In this document: positions 7,824 to 18,300 of the stretch, one piece after another | Numbering within the stretch: position 1 is the first letter of the stretch | Layout: each line of letters starts with the position of its first letter | Source of the DNA: Asticcacaulis aquaticus | Lineage (GTDB): Bacteria > Pseudomonadota > Alphaproteobacteria > Caulobacterales > Caulobacteraceae | NCBI RefSeq assembly: GCF_028550415.1 | Contig: NZ_JAQQKX010000010.1 | Coordinates: forward strand, 1-64,000 | Length of the DNA stretch: 64,000 bases | Reading direction: 5' to 3' | The notes under the pieces: model-generated | The model's database searches: none | The model's input: the letters and a program-made list of their open reading frames with translations, nothing else | Told to the model about the DNA's origin: nothing | Made by a program: the position numbers and the translations under genes

Positions 7824-10800
7824 TTATGATGCGTCCGGCCCACCACCTGTGCGGGCGGACAGGATATCCGACAGCTTGAGGCTCAGATCCTCAAGGCTGA
7901 ACGGCTTGGCGACATAGTCGTCCATATCCGCCGCCAGGCATTTTTCCCGATATCCGTTCAGGGCGTGGGCCGTCATAACGATAATCGGGCACCGGTCGCG
8001 CCCCAGGGCCTTTTCCCGGCGACGAATACGGTACGTGGCTTCGAAGCCATCGATGTCGGGCATCTGGATATCCATAAGGATGAGGTCGAAATGACCTTCT
8101 TCCCACGCCACCACCGCCGCTTCGCCGTTTTCGGCCACCTCGACCGTATAGCCCAGACTGCGCAACAGGGTCGTCGCGACCAGAATATTGGGCGGATAGT
8201 CCTCGACCAGCAGGATGCGCGCCTTCTGCGGACAGGCTTCGCCATCGGGCGGACACGGCGCACCGGCGGTTGTCGGGGCCTGAACGCGGCGCATCGGCAG
8301 TTCAAGCGTGAACAGGGCGCCTTCGCCCGCCACGCTCTCCACCTGAATGCGGCCGCCCATGGCCTCGGCCAGTCGCCGTGAAATGGCCAGACCCAGCCCG
8401 GTGCCGCCGAACTTGCGGGTGATAGAGGAATCCTCCTGAGTGAACTTGTCGAAGATGTGCTCGATCTTGTCCGGCGCTATGCCTATGCCGGTGTCGCGCA
8501 CCGCAATCCGGACACGCGTCGTCCCGTCCCCCTGGGGCACACCCCCGAGATGGAGCGAAATGGCACCTTCGGCGGTGAACTTCACCGCATTCGACAGCAG
8601 GTTGGTGACGATCTGACGCACGCGCAGGCCGTCCGCATGAAACACCGTGCCGGGCTCGAAGTCGTCGGTCAGCGTGACCTCCAGCCCCTTTTCCTGCGCC
8701 TTGACCGAGATGACGCTGAGACATTCGGCCAGCACCTGATGCAGGTGGCAGTCGCCATAGTAAAGCTCCAGCCGATCGGCCTCGATCTTGGCGAAGTCGA
8801 GGACGTCGTTGATCAGCTCCATCAGGGCTTCGGCGGAATCCTTCATGGTCAGCAGATATTTGCCCTGCCGATCCGGGTCGGTGCGATACTGCAGCATGAT
8901 CGAGGTCAGGCCGACAATGGCATTGAGCGGCGTGCGAATCTCGTGGCTCATATTGGCCAGAAATTCCGACTTGGCGATATTGGCGGCCTCGGCCTTTTCG
9001 CGCGCCTCGACGGTGTCCTGAATATCGGTGCAGGTGCCGTACCAGCGTCCGACCGCACCCGCTTCGTCACGCACCGGCACGCCGCGGGTCTTGAACCAGC
9101 GATAGACGCCGTCGGCGCGGCGTATGCGGAACTCGGTATCGAACTGGTGTGCGCCCGCCACCGCCCGGGTCCAGGCGGTTTGCGTACCCGACCGGTCGTC
9201 CGGGTGCAGGCAGTCGAGCCAGCGATAGCCCCGCAGGTCGTCCAGCGGCTGACCGGTATAGGTGGTCCACTGGGCGTTCAGGAAGATGCACGGCCCGTCC
9301 GCCGCCGTCATCCACACCAGCTGCGGCATGGTTTCGGTCAGGCCCCGCCAGCGTTCTTCCGAATCGCGCAGGGCGGCATGGGCGGTCTTCTCCGCCGTGA
9401 TTTCCTGAAAATAGATGGTCAGGCCCCCGTCCTCGACGGGGAAGACGCGCACATTGAACCAGCGCGACCAGCGCGGATAGAAGGCCTCGAACACCTCGGT
9501 CGTGCGCCGGTACATGGTGGCTTCGAGGTGGTCGCCGATCACGGTGCCGCGCACGTCGCCGAAGGCGTCCCAGTAGCTGCGCCCCTCGACTCCGTCCGGA
9601 TCGAGCCCTTCCTGGGCGAAGGTCGTCCGCGCCGCCTGATTGAGATAGGTGACGCGCCAGTCGCCCTGCAGTACGACCACGCCGTCTTCCAGACTTTCCA
9701 GCACCCGCGTCACCCGGCGTTCGCCTTCCTGACGCAAGGCGACCATCTTGAGCTGGGAATTGACCCGCGCCAGCAGTTCACGGGCGCTGAACGGCTTGAT
9801 CAGATAGTCGTCGACCCCGGCGTCGAGCCCTTCGACGCGCGCCTCCTCGCCCGCCCGGGCGGACAGCATGACCACGGGAATGTGCTGCGTCGCCTCATCC
9901 GCGCGCAGCCGCGCCAGCAGGCCGAACCCGTCCAGACGCGGCATCATCACATCGGTGAGGACCAGAGCCGGCGGGTCGCGCCGGATCGCGGCCCACGCCG
10001 CTTCGCCATCGGCCACGGCCTCCACGGCGTGATGCGCCGACAGCAGGCGTTCGACATAACCGCGCATGTCCGCATTGTCGTCGGCCAGCACGATGCGGGT
10101 CCCCGGAACCATGGGCTCAGGAACCATGGACTCAGAAACCATCGACTCAGGAACCAAGGACTCAGGCGGCGCATGGGGCCTGATCGCAGAAATCGCGTCG
10201 TCCATAAAGGTTTCGCGTCGCGCATCATGGTCGCGTGCTTCCGGCGTCGTACCGATCTGCGCATCGGACAGGTGTCCACGGCCCAGCGGCAATCGCACCG
10301 TAAAGGTGCTGCCCTTGCCTGAAACGCTCTCGACCGCGACGTCCCCGCCGTGCAGCCTCACCAGTTCCTGCACCAACGCCAGCCCGATTCCACTGCCTTC
10401 GTGGGTCCGCCCCGCCGCGCCCTCGATACGATGAAAACGTTCGAAGACATGCGGCAAGTCGCTGTCGGCCATACCGACGCCCGTGTCGCTGACCCGAAGC
10501 ACCGCGTGATCGCCGTCCTGATGCAGCAACACCCCGACCCGGCCTTCCAGCGTATATTTGAAAGCGTTGGACAGCAGGTTGAGGACGATCTTTTCCCACA
10601 TGTCACGGTCGACGAAGGCGGTGTCGCCCAGCGGCGGACAATCTACGACGTAATCGAGGCCTGCCTTGTCCATCATCGAGCGGAAGCCCGAGGCCAGTTC
10701 GGCGGTGAAAGCCGCCAGATCGGTGGGCACGTATGCCGCCGTGACCCGCCCGGCCTCGATGCGGGCGAAATCGAGCAGGCTATTGACCAGTTTCAGCAGG

Positions 10801-11948
10801 CGCAGGGCGTTACGGTGCGCCACCTCCATGCGGACCCGATTGGCGGGGATGGTGGCCGCGTCGGCCAGCGCGTCCTCGACCGGCCCCAGCAGCAGGGTCA
10901 GGGGCGTGCGGAATTCATGGCTGATATTCGAGAAGAAGGCCGTCTTGGCACGATCGAGTTCAGCCAGGGCCTCAGCGCGTTTGCGCTCGGCCTCCAGCGT
11001 ATGGACATGGGTCAGGGCGGCGGCGATCTGCCCGGCGGCCAGATGCAGGCAGTTGCGATAGCCCTCATCGTAGAGACGAAACGGATTGAGCCCGACGACC
11101 CACACACCGCCCGAAGCCTCCCCGCTTCCGGCGATCGGCAGGACCGCGGCCTGTGACGGCGCGCGCGACCAGTCGCCCGTCGGCATTGCGGCAAAGGCCG
11201 AGAGGTCGACCACCTGCCCGGTCTGATCGGCCAGCGCTTTGTCGAGCGGCCATGTGTCAGGCGCAAGCGACGGGTGATCCGGGGCCATCCCGCTGTGTGC
11301 CGCAAGGGTGAAACCCTCCGGCCCGGCTACGTAGAACAGGGCGAAGGGCAGGTCGCGGCCATTTTCGGCCACGGCCACCGTCACGCCGTGATAGACCTCA
11401 CCGAGGCTGCGTGCCGTACCGGTTCTCGCCGACAGGGCGCTGAGGAAGGCCAGTTGCCGCTCGCCGATCACGCGTTGGGTGTCGTCCGTATTGGCGCAGA
11501 TCATGCCGCCGACGCCGCCCGTATCGTCGGGGATCGGGCTATAGGAAAACGTATAATGGGTTTCTTCCGGATAGCCGTTGCGCTCCATGATCAGAAGCTG
11601 CGATTCGACATAGGTGCCCTCACCCCCGGTCAGGGCTTCGGCCAGCAGCGGCGTCATATAGTCCCAGATTTCAGGCCATACTTCGCGCGTCGGCTTACCC
11701 AGAGCCTCGGGGTGCTTGCCGCCGATGATCGACTTATAGGCATCATTATAGAGATAGATCAGCTCCGGCCCCCAGCCGATCCAGATCGGCTGACGCGAGG
11801 TCAGCATGATGCCGACCGCCGTCTTAAGACTCTGCGGCCAGCGATGCGCCGGACCGATGGCGGTCCGCGACCAGTCGAAGGCGCGCATCAGCGACGCCAG
11901 TTCTCCCTTGCCGCGCAGAAAATCAACGGAAAGGGTCGTATGGTCCAT
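7824..11948 (-). CDS. Large hybrid histidine kinase with two kinase cores and two receivers
   Basis: A 1374-residue cytoplasmic sensor with no membrane segments. Domains in order: PAS-like (about 20-160), GAF-like (about 165-315), HisKA/HATPase with H344 in SNISHEFRTPL and G2 box GSGIGLAL (to about 555), receiver with D666 and K718, two PAS domains (about 740-850 and 860-985), a second HisKA/HATPase with H1002 in ANMSHEIRTPL and GGTGLGLAI (to about 1220), and a terminal receiver with D1293 and K1348. Two complete transmitters in one chain are unusual and suggest an internal phosphorelay. The PAS and GAF domains suggest small-molecule or redox input. A linker at about 595-615 is made of short PESMV-type repeats. 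No DNA-binding output or Hpt domain is visible, so the final target is encoded elsewhere. Confidence 0.9.
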   Translation of the reverse strand: MDHTTLSVDFLRGKGELASLMRAFDWSRTAIGPAHRWPQSLKTAVGIMLTSRQPIWIGWGPELIYLYNDAYKSIIGGKHPEALGKPTREVWPEIWDYMTPLLAEALTGGEGTYVESQLLIMERNGYPEETHYTFSYSPIPDDTGGVGGMICANTDDTQRVIGERQLAFLSALSARTGTARSLGEVYHGVTVAVAENGRDLPFALFYVAGPEGFTLAAHSGMAPDHPSLAPDTWPLDKALADQTGQVVDLSAFAAMPTGDWSRAPSQAAVLPIAGSGEASGGVWVVGLNPFRLYDEGYRNCLHLAAGQIAAALTHVHTLEAERKRAEALAELDRAKTAFFSNISHEFRTPLTLLLGPVEDALADAATIPANRVRMEVAHRNALRLLKLVNSLLDFARIEAGRVTAAYVPTDLAAFTAELASGFRSMMDKAGLDYVVDCPPLGDTAFVDRDMWEKIVLNLLSNAFKYTLEGRVGVLLHQDGDHAVLRVSDTGVGMADSDLPHVFERFHRIEGAAGRTHEGSGIGLALVQELVRLHGGDVAVESVSGKGSTFTVRLPLGRGHLSDAQIGTTPEARDHDARRETFMDDAISAIRPHAPPESLVPESMVSESMVPEPMVPGTRIVLADDNADMRGYVERLLSAHHAVEAVADGEAAWAAIRRDPPALVLTDVMMPRLDGFGLLARLRADEATQHIPVVMLSARAGEEARVEGLDAGVDDYLIKPFSARELLARVNSQLKMVALRQEGERRVTRVLESLEDGVVVLQGDWRVTYLNQAARTTFAQEGLDPDGVEGRSYWDAFGDVRGTVIGDHLEATMYRRTTEVFEAFYPRWSRWFNVRVFPVEDGGLTIYFQEITAEKTAHAALRDSEERWRGLTETMPQLVWMTAADGPCIFLNAQWTTYTGQPLDDLRGYRWLDCLHPDDRSGTQTAWTRAVAGAHQFDTEFRIRRADGVYRWFKTRGVPVRDEAGAVGRWYGTCTDIQDTVEAREKAEAANIAKSEFLANMSHEIRTPLNAIVGLTSIMLQYRTDPDRQGKYLLTMKDSAEALMELINDVLDFAKIEADRLELYYGDCHLHQVLAECLSVISVKAQEKGLEVTLTDDFEPGTVFHADGLRVRQIVTNLLSNAVKFTAEGAISLHLGGVPQGDGTTRVRIAVRDTGIGIAPDKIEHIFDKFTQEDSSITRKFGGTGLGLAISRRLAEAMGGRIQVESVAGEGALFTLELPMRRVQAPTTAGAPCPPDGEACPQKARILLVEDYPPNILVATTLLRSLGYTVEVAENGEAAVVAWEEGHFDLILMDIQMPDIDGFEATYRIRRREKALGRDRCPIIVMTAHALNGYREKCLAADMDDYVAKPFSLEDLSLKLSDILSARTGGGPDAS
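10105..10164. repeat. Four 15-bp tandem repeats inside the hybrid kinase gene
   Basis: Four in-frame copies of a 15-base unit (GGAACCATGGACTCA and variants) lie end to end. On the minus strand they encode the repeated pentapeptide of the linker between the first HATPase domain and the first receiver (LVPES-MVSES-MVPEP-MVPGT). Copy number could change by slippage without loss of frame. Confidence 0.85.
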
Positions 11949-12130
11949 TTATAAGGGCCCGTTGTGAAAAATACCTGCCCGCCCACACTCATCAGAATCT
12001 CATAAAGAAGCGATGGGCTTTTGGCGCTTTTGCGCCTTTCTTATCAACATTGAGATTCAGCCCATTTTAACCTTATGCCCGGCCCGGCATCCTGAACTCC
12101 GGTTTTATGTTACAGGTAAGGAGTTTCATT

Positions 12131-12394
12131 ATGCAGGACAATCAAATCGGCTGGCTGGCCGCCCTCATCGTCGGTGCTTTCGCCGGGTGGATCGCCGAAC
12201 AACTGATGAAGTCGGAACAGGGGCTGTTCATGAACATCATCCTCGGCATTATCGGTGCGGCCGTGGCCTCTTTCCTGTTCTCGATCATCGGCGTGTCGTT
12301 CGGCGGCTGGATCGGCTACCTGATTGCCGGTGTGATCGGCGCCTGCTTGCTGATCGGTGCCGGGCGCATGTTCCGCGGTCGCCGTCATTCGTAA
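12131..12394 (+). CDS. GlsB/YeaQ/YmgE-family small membrane protein
   Basis: An 87-residue inner-membrane protein with three hydrophobic glycine-rich segments: GWLAALIVGAFAGWIAEQLM, then MNIILGIIGAAVASFLFSII, then GGWIGYLIAGVIGACLLIGA. It ends in a basic tail, RMFRGRRHS. This is the pattern of the GlsB/YeaQ/YmgE (transglycosylase-associated) family, often induced by stress; its biochemical role is not settled. I chose the ATG at 12131 because AAGGAG lies 7 bases upstream; the frame is open further back. A strong terminator follows. Confidence 0.88.
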   Translation: MQDNQIGWLAALIVGAFAGWIAEQLMKSEQGLFMNIILGIIGAAVASFLFSIIGVSFGGWIGYLIAGVIGACLLIGAGRMFRGRRHS

Positions 12395-12424
12395 GGCGCG
12401 CCCGTAAAACACGCACTGCCAACT

Positions 12425-12462
12425 GAAAAAAGCCCGCTCCCGTCTGGAGTGGGCTTTTTTAT
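12425..12462 (+). terminator. Rho-independent terminator after the GlsB-like gene
   Basis: GCCCGCTCC and GGAGTGGGC form the stem around a CGTCT loop. The stem is preceded by an A-run and followed by a T-run, so it could work in both directions. Confidence 0.85.
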
Positions 12463-12538
12463 TAAGTCATCATACAACCTATTGCCATCGGACCTTCTTT
12501 CCCGTTTTGTAGCCAAAAATAAAACCGGGACGGAAATT

Positions 12539-14650
12539 ATGGTTGTGCGCGCGATCTGGCTTTGTCTGCTGATGCTTATGACGGCGGGGCAAGCCCATGC
12601 CGAAGACGGTTATGAGCTGTGGCTACGTTATCGCCCGGTGCAAAGTGCCGTCGACCTGCCGCAACGCGTCGTTCTCTATGACGAGTCTCCGACCGGTCGG
12701 GCGGCGGCCAGCGAGCTTCAACGCGGCCTTTCAGCCATGACCGGACGGACGGTGTCTATCGATAGTCCCGTGAAGCGCGGTATCGCCATGAACGAAGACC
12801 CGGCGGAGGCGCGCAAAAAGCAGATCGTCCTGTCGCGCAACGCCCAACCTGACCCTACGCTGGGGGCAGAAGGCTACCACATCGAGACAGGGGCGGTCGA
12901 AAATCATGTTCTGGTCACCCGGATCAGCGCCAACCGCGATATCGGTCTTCTGTATGGCGCTTTCGCCTATCTGCGTCAGGTCCAGACGGGCCAACCGGTC
13001 AGGGACACGACCGATGCCCCGCGCCTCAAGCTGCGTCTGCTTAATCACTGGGACAATCTTGATGGCACGGTCGAGCGCGGCTATGCTGGCTCGTCCCTGT
13101 GGGACTGGTGGCGGTTGCCGGACCTCAAAAGTCCGCGCTATGTCGACTATGCGCGCGCCAATGCGTCCATCGGCATCAACGGCACCGTGCTCAACAACGT
13201 CAATGCCCGTGCCGAGTCGCTCACCTCGCCCTATATCGTCAAGGCGGCAGCGCTGGCCGACACCTTCCGGCCCTACGGCATCCGCGTCTATCTGTCGGTG
13301 CGTTTTTCCGCCCCTATTGAGCTGGGCGGGCTGAAAACTGCCGATCCCCTCGATCCCGCCGTGCGCGCCTGGTGGAAGGCCAAGGCCGACGAAATCTATG
13401 CGCAGATCCCCGACTTCGGCGGCTTTCTGGTCAAGGCCAATTCCGAAGGCCAACCGGGGCCTCAGGATTACCACCGCACCCACGCCGACGGTGCCAATAT
13501 GCTGGCCGCCGCGCTGGGCGATCGCGGCACGGTCATGTGGCGCGCCTTCGTCTATAAGGGCGAGGTCGCCGAAGACCGTCACAAGCAGGCCTATAATGAA
13601 TTCACGCCCCTCGACGGCACCTTCGCGCCCAATGTGCTGGTGCAGGTCAAGAACGGGGCCATCGATTTTCAGCCGCGCGAACCGTTCCATCCCCTGTTCG
13701 GCGCCATGCCGAAAACGCCGCTGATGATGGAGTTCCAGATCACCAAGGAGTATCTGGGCTTCGCCACCCACCTTGCCTATCTGGGGCAGTATTACGAGGA
13801 AACCTTGAGCGCCGACACCTTCGAGCGCGGACAAAAGGGTCGCACCGTCGCGCAGGTGATCAGCGGCATGGCGGGCGTGGCCAATATCGGCACGGATCGC
13901 AACTGGTCGGGGTCGAACTTCGATCAGGCCAACTGGTACGCCTTCGGGCGGCTGGCGTGGAATCCGCACGCTTCGGCCCGTGATATCGCCACCGAGTGGG
14001 CGCGGATGACCTTCACCACCGACGCGCGCTTCGTGCGACCCGTCGTCGATATGATGATGCGGTCGCGCGAGACAGTGGCCGACTATATGACGCCGCTGGG
14101 CCTGCATCATCTGATGGCGACGGGACACCATTACGGGCCGGGGCCATGGGTCGACAACCTGTCGCGGCCCGACTGGAACCCGGTCTATTATCACAAAGCC
14201 GACAAGGACGGCATTGGCTTCGACCGCACCGCCAAAGGCTCGGGGGCACTGTCGCAGTATGATCCTCTGGCACAGGCCGCGTGGGCCAATCCGCAAAGTA
14301 TGGATGAGCGTTACCTGTTGTGGTTCCACCATCTGTCGTGGGACTATAAAACGCGCTCCGGTCGTCCGCTATGGGACGAACTGGTCCTGACCTACGACAG
14401 GGGTGCCAGGGATGCCGCCGCGTTACAAGACATCTGGGCCAAGATGCAGCCCTATATCGATGCCGAACGCTTCGAGGCCGTTTCCGCCAATCTGCGCATT
14501 CAGGCGCGCGAGGCGAAAGGGTGGCGCGACGCCTCGATCGCCTATTTCCAGTCGAAATCGGGACGTGCCTTGCCTGCGGGCGTCGCACCGCCGGACCACA
14601 GCCTCGACTATTATAAGTCGCTGAAATTTCCGTTCGCACCCGGGATTTAG
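12539..14650 (+). CDS. GH67 alpha-glucuronidase, secreted or periplasmic
   Basis: Removes (4-O-methyl-)glucuronic acid from the ends of xylo-oligosaccharides. The protein is 703 residues with a signal peptide (MVVRAIWLCLLMLMTAGQAHA). It opens with the family hallmark YELWLRYRPV. The catalytic acid is E303 in NSEGQPGP and the paired bases are D376 in IDFQPREP and E404 in TKEYLG; the spacing of these three equals that in the characterised Cellvibrio enzyme as I recall it. The ATG at 12539 is chosen over upstream in-frame codons because the signal peptide begins there. It stands alone, apart from the pectin genes, and its end overlaps a palindromic repeat that may serve as terminator. Confidence 0.93.
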   Translation: MVVRAIWLCLLMLMTAGQAHAEDGYELWLRYRPVQSAVDLPQRVVLYDESPTGRAAASELQRGLSAMTGRTVSIDSPVKRGIAMNEDPAEARKKQIVLSRNAQPDPTLGAEGYHIETGAVENHVLVTRISANRDIGLLYGAFAYLRQVQTGQPVRDTTDAPRLKLRLLNHWDNLDGTVERGYAGSSLWDWWRLPDLKSPRYVDYARANASIGINGTVLNNVNARAESLTSPYIVKAAALADTFRPYGIRVYLSVRFSAPIELGGLKTADPLDPAVRAWWKAKADEIYAQIPDFGGFLVKANSEGQPGPQDYHRTHADGANMLAAALGDRGTVMWRAFVYKGEVAEDRHKQAYNEFTPLDGTFAPNVLVQVKNGAIDFQPREPFHPLFGAMPKTPLMMEFQITKEYLGFATHLAYLGQYYEETLSADTFERGQKGRTVAQVISGMAGVANIGTDRNWSGSNFDQANWYAFGRLAWNPHASARDIATEWARMTFTTDARFVRPVVDMMMRSRETVADYMTPLGLHHLMATGHHYGPGPWVDNLSRPDWNPVYYHKADKDGIGFDRTAKGSGALSQYDPLAQAAWANPQSMDERYLLWFHHLSWDYKTRSGRPLWDELVLTYDRGARDAAALQDIWAKMQPYIDAERFEAVSANLRIQAREAKGWRDASIAYFQSKSGRALPAGVAPPDHSLDYYKSLKFPFAPGI

Positions 14651-14738
14651 AGCTCATCCCGTTCGGGACGGGCTCTAAATCTTTTCTGGTCGCGCATTTG
14701 ATTCCAAAAACCGCTGCGCACTTTTTGGCATGCGCTCT
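14644..14738 (-). repeat. Bipartite palindromic intergenic element, copy 1
   Basis: It fills the gap between two convergent genes. Read on the minus strand it has part A (14738 to 14691: GCGCATGCCAAAAAGTGCGC then CGGTTTTTGG and AATGCGCG) and, nine bases on, part B, a hairpin with perfect 10-bp arms GATTTAGAGC/GCTCTAAATC (14644-14681). Part B overlaps the stop codon of the GH67 gene and is followed on the plus strand by a T-run, so it may terminate that gene. The same A-then-B order recurs at 53829-53928. Confidence 0.8.
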
Positions 14739-15193
14739 TAAACAGGCAGCGCCAGCGTGCTCTTGACCTCTTCCAGCACCGCATAGGTCCGCGTTTCGCG
14801 CACACCCGGAAGCGATACCAGAGCGTCACCAAGAAATTGCCGGTAGGCAGCCATGTCCCTGACCCGCGCCTTGATCAGGTAATCGAACCCGCCCGCCACC
14901 ATATGACATTCGAGGATTTCCGGTTGCCGCGTCACCGCCCGCCCGAAGGCTTCGAACACGTCTTCGGTCGTCCGGTCCAGCACGACCTCGACGAAGATCA
15001 GCAGCGCCCGGTCGAGCTTGACCGGATCGAGCACAGCCATGGTCCCCAGAATATAGCCATTGGCCTTGAGCCGCTTCACGCGGTCGAAACAGGCCGCAGG
15101 CGAGACGCTGACCGCCTCGGCCAGGGCCTGATTGGTCATCCGCCCGTCCTTTTGCAGGAGACGCAGCAGCTTACGGTCGATATCGTCAAGCAT
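14738..15193 (-). CDS. Lrp/AsnC-family regulator, probable PutR-type activator of putA
   Basis: A 151-residue regulator with an N-terminal helix-turn-helix (LDDIDRKLLRLLQKDGRMTN, then ALAEAVSVSPAACFDRVKRL) and a C-terminal ligand-binding RAM domain (about 65-145, with GGFDYLIKARVRD and LPGVRETRTY). It is divergent from putA across a 116-base AT-rich gap, the standard arrangement of proline-responsive Lrp-type activators (PutR) in alphaproteobacteria. That assignment is from context and not from a diagnostic residue. The PutA protein lacks its own DNA-binding domain, which fits control by a separate regulator. Confidence 0.85.
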   Translation of the reverse strand: MLDDIDRKLLRLLQKDGRMTNQALAEAVSVSPAACFDRVKRLKANGYILGTMAVLDPVKLDRALLIFVEVVLDRTTEDVFEAFGRAVTRQPEILECHMVAGGFDYLIKARVRDMAAYRQFLGDALVSLPGVRETRTYAVLEEVKSTLALPV

Positions 15194-15309
15194 GATAATT
15201 TATCGTCAAAACTCCCTATAATCCGAATATCCTTCGCTCAATATACTCAAATTACCAAGGACATTTTCAAAATACCGGGCATACTGAGATAAGTTTCAGG
15301 AGACACCAT

Positions 15310-18300
15310 ATGAGCCCCGCCGACGCCCGCGCCACCATGTCTGCCCTTTATCGTGCGCCGGAGGACGAGGTGCTGGCGGGTCTGCTACCCACCGCCACGC
15401 TCGATCTGGCGGCGCGCGAACGCGTGCGCGCCGAGGCCCGGCTGATCCTGAAAGACCTCAAGGCGGCGCAATCGACCGGCTGGGTCAACCGCTTCCTGCA
15501 GGAATATCGCCTCAATACGCAGGAAGGCATCGCGCTCCTGTCTCTGGCCGAGGCGTACTTGCGCGTGCCGGACCCCGAAACCGCCGACCTGCTCATCCGC
15601 GACAAGATCAGCGACGCCGACTGGTTGTCGCACAAGTCGAAATCAGGCTCGAAACTGGTCAATACGGCGACCTTCGGCCTGATCCTGACGCGCGCGCTGG
15701 TCGCCGATCCGGAACAGGGCGGGACGCTGAAAAAGCTGGTCGCGCGGATGGGCGAGCCCGTTATCCGTCAGGGCGTCGCCGTCGCCATGCGTCTGATGGG
15801 CGAGGTCTTTGTCATGGGCCGCACCATCGAGGAGGCGCTCACCGTCGCCGCCAAACCGGAAAACAAGGGCTTCACCGCCTCGTTCGACATGCTGGGCGAG
15901 TCGGCGAAGACGTTTGCTGACGCCGAGAAGTATTTCGCCTCCTATGAGGCCGCCATTGCCGCCGTCGGACGCTCGCCGAAAGGGGCTGGCCATTCGATTT
16001 CGGTCAAGCTGTCGGCCCTGCATCCCCGCTACGAGGTGAGCCACGCCGACACCTGCGTGCCCGAACTGACCGCCATGATCAAACATCTGGCGCATCAGGC
16101 GGCGGCGGCCAATATGGACCTGACCATCGACGCCGAAGAGACCGAGCGCCTGATGATGTCGCTCGATATCATCGAAGGCGTGCTGCGCGATCCGGCGCTC
16201 AAGGACTGGGACGGCCTCGGCATGGCGGCGCAGGCTTATGGGAAGCGCGCCCGTCCGCTGATCGGCTGGGCGCAGGCCATCGGCAAAGAGACCGGCCACC
16301 AACTCAAGGTCCGCCTCGTCAAGGGGGCCTACTGGGATTCCGAGATCAAGAAGTCGCAGGTCGAGGGTCACAGCGACTACCCGCTGTTCACGCGCAAACC
16401 GGCGACCGACGTGTCGTATCTGGCCTGCGCGCACGACATGCTGGCGGCTTCGCATATCTGGCCGGCCTTTGCCGGTCACAACGCCGTCACGGTGGCCACG
16501 ATCATGGACTGGGCCGGGCCGCGCCGCGACTTCGAGTTCCAGCGCCTGCACGGCATGGGCGAAGGCCTGCACGAGCGTCTGGTGCAGGACCTTGGCTATC
16601 ACTGCCGCACCTATGCGCCCGTCGGCGGGCATAAGGAACTGCTGGCCTATCTGGTGCGTCGCCTGCTGGAAAACGGCGCCAATTCGTCTTTCGTCCACCA
16701 ACTGGCCGACCCCACCGTCAATGAGGACATGCTGTTGTCAGACCCCGCCTCGCACATCGCCGCCGTCGGTGGTCGCCCGCACCCGGCTATTCCGCTCCCG
16801 GCCGATATCTTTCCGGGCCGCGCCAATTCCAAAGGCCTCGACCTTAACGATGCCGCCACGCTGAACGCAACACTGGCCGCCGTCGAAGAGGTGGGCCGTC
16901 AAACCTATCAGGCGACGGCGCTGGTGTCCGGCCAACCGGTCACCGGCACGCCGAAGTCCGTCACCCGTCCGGCCAACCGGTCCGAGAGCGTCGGTTCGGT
17001 CGTCGAGGCCTCTGCCGACGACGTCAAACGTGCTATCGTCGCCGCGTCGAACGCCGCCACAGGCTGGGCCGATACGCCGGTCGAAATCCGCGCTGCAGCG
17101 CTGGAAAAACTGGCCGACGCGTTGGAAGACAATCGCCTCGAACTGATCGGCCTGTGCGTCCACGAAGCCGGTAAGACTCTGGCTGACGCCGTCGCCGAAA
17201 TCCGCGAAGCGGTCGATTTTTGCCGCTATTACGCCATCAATGCCCGTCAGCAGTTCCAGCCCGTCGCCCTGCCCGGACCGACCGGCGAATATAACGAACT
17301 GCGTCTGAGCGGGCGCGGTGTGTTCGCCTGTATCTCGCCATGGAACTTCCCGCTGGCCATCTTCCTCGGTCAGGTGACCGCCGCTCTGGTTGCCGGTAAC
17401 GCCGTGCTGGCCAAGCCCGCGCCGCAAACGCCGCTGATCGCGTGGCGCGCCGTGCAACTGGCGCACGCAGCCGGGATTCCGGCCGATGTCCTGCACTTCC
17501 TGCCCGGCGGGCCGGAGGTCGGCGCCGCCATCACCGCCGCGTCTGAGGTCAAGGGCGTCGCCTTTACCGGCTCGACCGGCACGGCCCGCGCCATCGCCCG
17601 CACCCTGCTGGAGGACGACTCGCGCCCCATCGTACCGCTGATCGCTGAAACCGGCGGGCTGAACGCTATGATCGTCGATTCCACCGCCCTACCGGAGCAA
17701 GTCGTCAATGACGTGGTGACCTCGGCCTTCCGTTCAGCCGGTCAGCGCTGCTCGGCCCTGCGCTTGCTGATCGTGCAGGAAGACGTCGCCGACACGATCC
17801 TGCACATGCTGAAAGGCGCGATGGACGCCCTGACGCTGGGCGACACCGCCGATGTGCGCACCGATGTCGGTCCGGTCATCGACGAAGCCTCGCGCGATAA
17901 GCTCATGACTTATCGCGAATCCATGAAAGCCCAGTGGCTGCACACGGTCGAGGCACCGCAAACCGGTCTGTTCGTGCCGCCGACCGCCATCCGTCTGTCG
18001 GGTATCGAAGACCTGACGCAGGAATGGTTCGGCCCGATCCTGCACGTCGTGACGTGGAAAGCCGGTGAGCTTGAGGACGTGGTCGCCCGTATCAATGCGC
18101 GCGGCTACGGCCTGACCATGGGGCTGCATTCACGCGTCGCGGAGACCGCCGACCGCGTCAAGGCTCTGGCGAAAGTTGGCAATCTCTATGTCAACCGCTC
18201 GATGATCGGCGCGGTCGTCGGCTCGCAACCCTTTGGCGGCGAAGGCCTGTCCGGCACGGGCCCCAAGGCGGGCGGCCCGCACTATCTGCTGCGCTTTGCC

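Noticed and set aside
8457-10322. A 621-codon plus-strand open frame
   Set aside because: It is antisense to the hybrid kinase and has no family features.
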